From: Pseudoneurospora amorphoporcata
Lineage: Eukaryota; Ascomycota; Sordariomycetes; Sordariales; Sordariaceae
DNA length: 64,000 bases
Direction: 5' to 3'
Assembly: GCA_033297205.1 (NCBI GenBank)
Contig: MU859064.1
Span: 124,001-188,000 of the forward strand
Both the position numbers and the translations under genes were made by a program. Of this stretch, positions 59,555-64,000 are shown one piece after another (positions within the stretch are counted from its first letter, which is position 1; each line of letters opens with the position of its first letter). Below the pieces are notes generated by a model. The model searched no databases and had not been told where the DNA came from. It saw nothing but the letters and a program-made list of their open reading frames with translations.

Positions 59555-61261
59555 GGTGGGTTGTACTCGGGCTGAGGTGTAAGACAACGGGTGCGAAGTG
59601 GCGTCTTTGAGTTGTTGAAGGTGATAAGGTGTAACAAGTGATGCTCAGATTTGTCGTGTTGAAGTCGACTGATCCTAAGAACCGGTGGTGCTGCATGTGT
59701 CTTCGGTGGAGGAGAGTCGTGTTATAAAACAGCCTCAGCACGGGAAAGATTTCCAACTATGACAATCATGCGCTGGACACCATGGACTTTTGAAGTAGCT
59801 CATGTCCATTTTGTCGTTATCGATAAAGGGGAATTCCCGGCTGCCTATCAGTCCACGGCATGATGTTGTTGCATTGTCACGCATACTGCCTACAAGGACA
59901 CCCGGCGAGTGAAAGGCGTCATGGTGATCATACCCCCTAGGTAACGGAACCCATCGCGTCCGATCAGCCTCAGCCCTGTCGTGTTATCCTGTGGCCATTC
60001 GGAGGAGCCTTGACCCCCAATCGACCTCCCGATTTCGTATGCAAGGTGGTACGTTCACGACACTGCCCAGTGTTGCACGTTAGCTGGAAGATGATGATGT
60101 GCTTGCAGCAAAGACTTGTGAACAGAAACAAAGAACTATCATGTAGTGATGTAATCGACATCGTGTACCCATTGTTTGGTTCCTGGCCCCTAGCGGTCAA
60201 GCGGGACAGAGATCGAGAATGTGAAGGTGACCCCCATGCCTGTGATGTCCATGATGGAAGTCAGTTAGTCTCATAGTCGAACTTTTGGCGATGGTGATGG
60301 ATGAATAAGTACACAGTACACTGTGCCGAAGGGAGATATGGTGTTCAGAAAAGAGCTCCTGTAGGCATGGGTACTAGGTAGATTCAGTAGAGGTAGGCAA
60401 TCTTGAGGTAGCTCCGCGAACTGTTCGTTTCAACCGCATCCGGATCAGCAAGTTAGCTGTTGCGCTGGGGAGTTGTAGGAAGAAAAGAGATTGAATGCAG
60501 TCCAGTCAGACACGAGCGGGAGGATGAAGTTCATTTGCATTGGATCGTTTGGGCCGCAGGGTCTTCTTGTGTGATTACAAAAATGAGGGGCAACATGCAT
60601 CCTCTGCGGTGTGGCTGAGCGGCCCTTTTTCTTGTACAACATTGGGCACCTACCTTAGGAAAGGGACGAAGCTTCCGTCGTGCCCTGCAAGTCTACCTGT
60701 ATGCACCTTCCTCGTCACAACATACCACTACACCTTTAACATTTCGGACATGTCTCAGAAGTAGAAGCTGGCATCGATGACGATGATGATCCCCCAGATA
60801 CCAGGATCGAAACAAACATATCGAGAACCCTGGCTCGGAAACTGAGACAGACAAGCCCGACGAAATGCCCATGGCTGTGATGGATTCTTCCGCATTTTTA
60901 CTAACCGTATGGAGATAAGTAGATCTCTGTTTCTGATCCGGGAACAATGATGTGCTCAAGGCTTTTGTTTGTCCCGGCCAGCCATCAAGGTCCAAATCGA
61001 ACCATTGACCAAGCGGGAATTGTACACCGCGTTTATGTCGTGGTCTCTGCAGATGTTCGGAGTAAACAGACCTATGCATTGAGGCTGAGGGTGATGAAAG
61101 GGACTCCTCTTCTTTACCAAGCTACTCGTCGCGATTGGAAGCTAGCCGAAGGCACCGAGTTGCTTTGAAACCCACCACAAGTATCGGCCAGCTTATGAGT
61201 TGTACTTGCACTGAACTCCTCATGCCACCCTCGATAGTAACCCATCAAAGGCTTGTTTAAG
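59555..61261. promoter_or_regulatory. Divergent promoter region (N-methyltransferase - / FAD monooxygenase +)
   Basis: A 1.7-kb spacer between divergent start codons. The short frames have no recognisable content. Confidence 0.45.
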
Positions 61262-63325
61262 ATGACTGAAGCCAAAACAGTAGATGTACTCATCATTGGC
61301 GCTGGACCAGCTGGTAAGGAAAAATCTACATCACCATATAGACAACAAACACGAACTGACTTGTCTCTTCACAGGTCTGGCCCTCGCCAACTGGTTCCGA
61401 AACTCCAACATCAACGTCCTCCTCGTTGACAAGAAACCCCTGCCCACACGGCGAGGGAAAGCCGAAGGGTTGAAGTCAACGACAAACGAGATCTTTGACT
61501 CGTACGGTATCGGACCTCAGATCGCAGCAGAATCATGGAGACTGGAAGAAATAGCCATCTGGGGCCAAAAGAAGGACGGCGAAAGTGGGATTGAGAGGGA
61601 GCAGCTGATACAGGATAAGGTGGAAGAGTTGGCCAAGGTACGGGAGACAATGTTGCAGCAGGGTAAGTGCAAACCTTGCTAGATATTTGAGAACATTTGC
61701 TAAGAGAATATGGCGAACAGCAAGGGTCGAATATCACATGCAGCAAAATCTGCTAGGCCACAAGAACATCACGATCCAGTACAACACTCAGCCTGTGGAG
61801 GTCAAAATTGGTGAGTCCCCGCTGCATGAAGACGAAGCTTACCCCGTTGAGGTGCGCCTGATCAAGACACAGGTGCAATCTGAGGGAAGCTCGAACGTCC
61901 TGGAGAATTCAACACCGCATGTGAGAGCAACCATTGTCACCGACACTGTCAGCCAGTGTTGCTAACAGGCCTCAGCAGACCGCAGACGGAGATACAGAAG
62001 AGATTGAAGAACAAATCCGAGCCAAATACATCGTAGGCTGTGACGGAGCTCATAGCTGGCTTCGTAAGCAACTCCAAGTCCAACTCGAAGGCGACCTAAC
62101 AGACTCTGTCTTTGGCGTCGTCGACCTAATCCCCAAATCCAACTTCCCCGACCTCCGCCGCGTCTGCTACCTCCGCGCCTCCACAGGAACCATCCTCCTA
62201 GTGCCACGCAGCAACAAAGAAGTCCGGCTGTACATTCCCGTCGAGAGCGGCAGCTCTCTTTCAGACCCCAAGGACCTCACCTTCGACCGCATCATCTCCG
62301 CCGCCCGCAAGATCATGTCCCCTTACACCTTGGAAGTGGGCTCAGTTTCATGGTGGTCGGCCTACCGTGTTGGCCAGCGCGTAGGTAGTCACTTTTCAAG
62401 ACATAACGAGCGGGCTTTCTTGGTGGGAGATGCAGTGCATACCCACAGCCCTAAGGCGGGCCAGGGGATGAATACGTCTATTCAAGATGCGTATAACCTT
62501 GGTTGGAAGTTGAGGTTGGTTCTGCAACCGACAAGACCGCAGCTCAACCCAGACGCCTCAAGGAGACTGCTAGCAACCTACTCCACCGAGCGCCGCCCTG
62601 TAGCCCAAGACCTGATCTCCTTCGACCGCGGCTACCTCAAGCTCTTCGCTGCTCCGTCATCCCAGTTCGACACGGAGTTCTTGCGCGCCATGAAGTTCAC
62701 TACGGGATTATCGATCCGCTACCCCCCTTCGTGCGCTGTGCAACTTCCCCGGGGCGTGGAATCACCGGAACAACTTGGTCCAAGCCTTCTCAAAGCCGAT
62801 TTGGTCCCGGGAAAGAGGCTACCGGATTTCCAGGCGGTTTACCAAGCAGATGGCATCACATGCTGGATTCACAGACGACTGCAGGCTACTGGTAGCTTTC
62901 GGGTTATTGTTTTTGCTGGGGACTTTGTTACCCACCCACACTTGTCGACTAACCTACAGAGCCTGGGGGAGTACCTCTCAAATTCCGAAACTGGATTAGG
63001 ATTCTTGACAGCTGGAGGAGAGGCGGCGCCGGTGGAGGTGCTCATGGTGCATAGTGCTGACCGGGAGAAGGTTGAACTGCTTGGTTTGCCTGAGGTGTTT
63101 AGGCCGTGGAGTGAGACCGAGGGGTATGATTACTGGCGGGTGCTGGCGGATGCTGAGAGCGTGCATGAGGGACATGGGAGGGTGTATGAGCGGTTGGACA
63201 TGGATCCGGAGAAGGGGAAAACGTTGGTTGTGAGGCCGGATGGGTATATTGGTGCGGTGCTGGATATTGATGATCTTGAAGGTTTGGGAGGGTACTTGCA
63301 GACACTGGGTATGCTGCCGAAATAA
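61262..63325 (+). CDS. FAD-dependent aromatic monooxygenase (phenol hydroxylase-like)
   Basis: Four exons, 61262-61313, 61375-61662, 61721-61920 and 61979-63325, give 628 aa. The start is the first ATG, and exon 1 plus exon 2 make the FAD dinucleotide motif GAGPAGLALA (G13, G15, G18). The group A hallmarks follow: KAEGLKSTTNEIFD, the DG motif VGCDGAHSWLR, and GDAVHTHSPKAGQGMN, which holds the second FAD contact, then NLGWKL and TYSTERRPVAQDLI. The C-terminal ~180 residues form the thioredoxin-like domain of phenol 2-monooxygenases. It should use NADPH and O2 to hydroxylate a phenolic or related ring in the cytosol. The acceptor of intron 3 is a tandem CAGCAG, so one Gln may be optional. The substrate is unknown. 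Confidence 0.92.
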
Positions 63326-64000
63326 GGACGTGGTCGGTTTGTTGGTGTTGGTTCGGCCGAGACAGTTGGATATTGTGATAGGTGATTATGATGGATGCCT
63401 GGCTGACCGAATAAATATCAGGGTTGTCACCAGATTATTCCTCGAAGGTATCACTTCTACTCCATCACTCCGTCACCTCATGTAAAAGTCGGTTGGAAGG
63501 TTCCATGTTGTCTTGTCTGCAAGTAGGAGGACGGCGTGGACGGGTTGAGACAAAATGGAGGGTTAGGGTTCAAACTGCCCAAGCTGCCACGCACAGTCCG
63601 CCGCCAACCAATCCGCTGCTGCTTGCTGTCCTCTACATGTTAATAGCAGCTCAGCCCGAATTGCGCATGGTGCCCCTTTCACGGACGCATCTGTATAAAC
63701 GACATACGACCAAACATGATTGATGAAGCAGCCGGTTGAGGATGAAAATGCGCGTGCCGCTTTGCGAATGTGAGAGATGACAGCCAAGTAGTCCGTGGTA
63801 TGGAAGATCGGCACAATCTGGCCGATAAGAGCAAACTGTCAACTCGGTTGGACCCTGTGACTGTCCCACTTCAGTGTTTTAGGTAGTTCTCGCCTCGACA
63901 TCTTGGTTATGTAATCCGTTCCCGCCGACTTGCGCGCGACAACGATCGCCATCACGACGCAACCAGTGGAACGCGCTGTGGCATCTCCAAATTGAAAGAA
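63326..64000. other. 3' flank of the monooxygenase gene to window end
   Basis: No coding pattern or RNA gene supported. Confidence 0.5.

Noticed and set aside
62503..62895. Possible intron in the monooxygenase around NLGWKLRLVLQ
   Set aside because: A GT and an AG flank a stretch that homologs sometimes lack, but the region is open in frame and removal would break the WKL-to-TYSTERRP spacing less clearly than keeping it.
1..64000. Transposon or repeat-induced point mutation (RIP) tract
   Set aside because: No long AT-rich, TpA-enriched blocks, terminal repeats or transposase/reverse-transcriptase motifs were seen.

Overview
The window is nuclear DNA from a filamentous ascomycete, most likely a Sordariales fungus of the Neurospora/Sordaria type. 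The evidence is: short spliceosomal introns with GTRAGT donors and CTRAC branch sites, strong C/G third-position codon bias, fungus-specific genes (elongation factor 3, an asco-laccase ending in DSGV, a Zn2Cys6 regulator with polyglutamine), and long non-coding spacers rich in simple repeats. I see no bacterial, viral or transposon genes and no CRISPR array. A 10-base N gap inside homopolymer shows that this is a draft assembly. All exon models below were worked out by eye from splice signals and reading-frame continuity.

Layout. 0.4-2.8 kb: an ankyrin-repeat protein (+). 2.8-8.3 kb: a large non-coding block leading into a Zn2Cys6 transcription factor (+, 8.3-12.0 kb) that carries an unexplained in-frame stop. 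12.7-14.1 kb: a D-2-hydroxyacid dehydrogenase (-). 15.8-17.3 kb: S-adenosylhomocysteine hydrolase (-). 18.7-20.0 kb: eIF3h (-). 21.1-21.8 kb: a UPF0643-like protein (-). 23.1-24.3 kb: a mitochondrial S-adenosylmethionine carrier (-) with an apparent GC-AG intron. 25.6-27.6 kb: glutaminyl-tRNA synthetase (-), divergent from a macro-domain protein (+, 28.4-29.9 kb). 30.6-35.6 kb: a large HExxH protein gene (-) that can be read only if several single-base indels are assumed. 36.7-39.0 kb: a secreted S41-family peptidase (+). 39.9-43.5 kb: elongation factor 3 (-). 43.5-48.1 kb: a large spacer. 48.1-48.5 kb: a small CsbD-like stress protein (-) with two CRE-type sites upstream.

The right end (49-63 kb) groups five genes with a shared chemical theme: a multicopper oxidase/laccase, a catechol-O-methyltransferase-like enzyme, an MFS transporter, a stand-alone EgtD/EasF-type amino-acid N-methyltransferase and a phenol-hydroxylase-like FAD monooxygenase. 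No backbone synthase is visible. Together they could make, modify or detoxify an aromatic or indolic compound. This is an inference from family membership and position only.

The left and middle parts are mostly housekeeping: methyl-cycle enzymes, translation factors and a tRNA synthetase. The most unusual observations are the multiply frame-broken HExxH gene, the stop codon within the transcription factor, the GC-AG intron, the 24-nt laccase microexon, the apparently dual-targeted macro-domain protein and the aromatic gene group.
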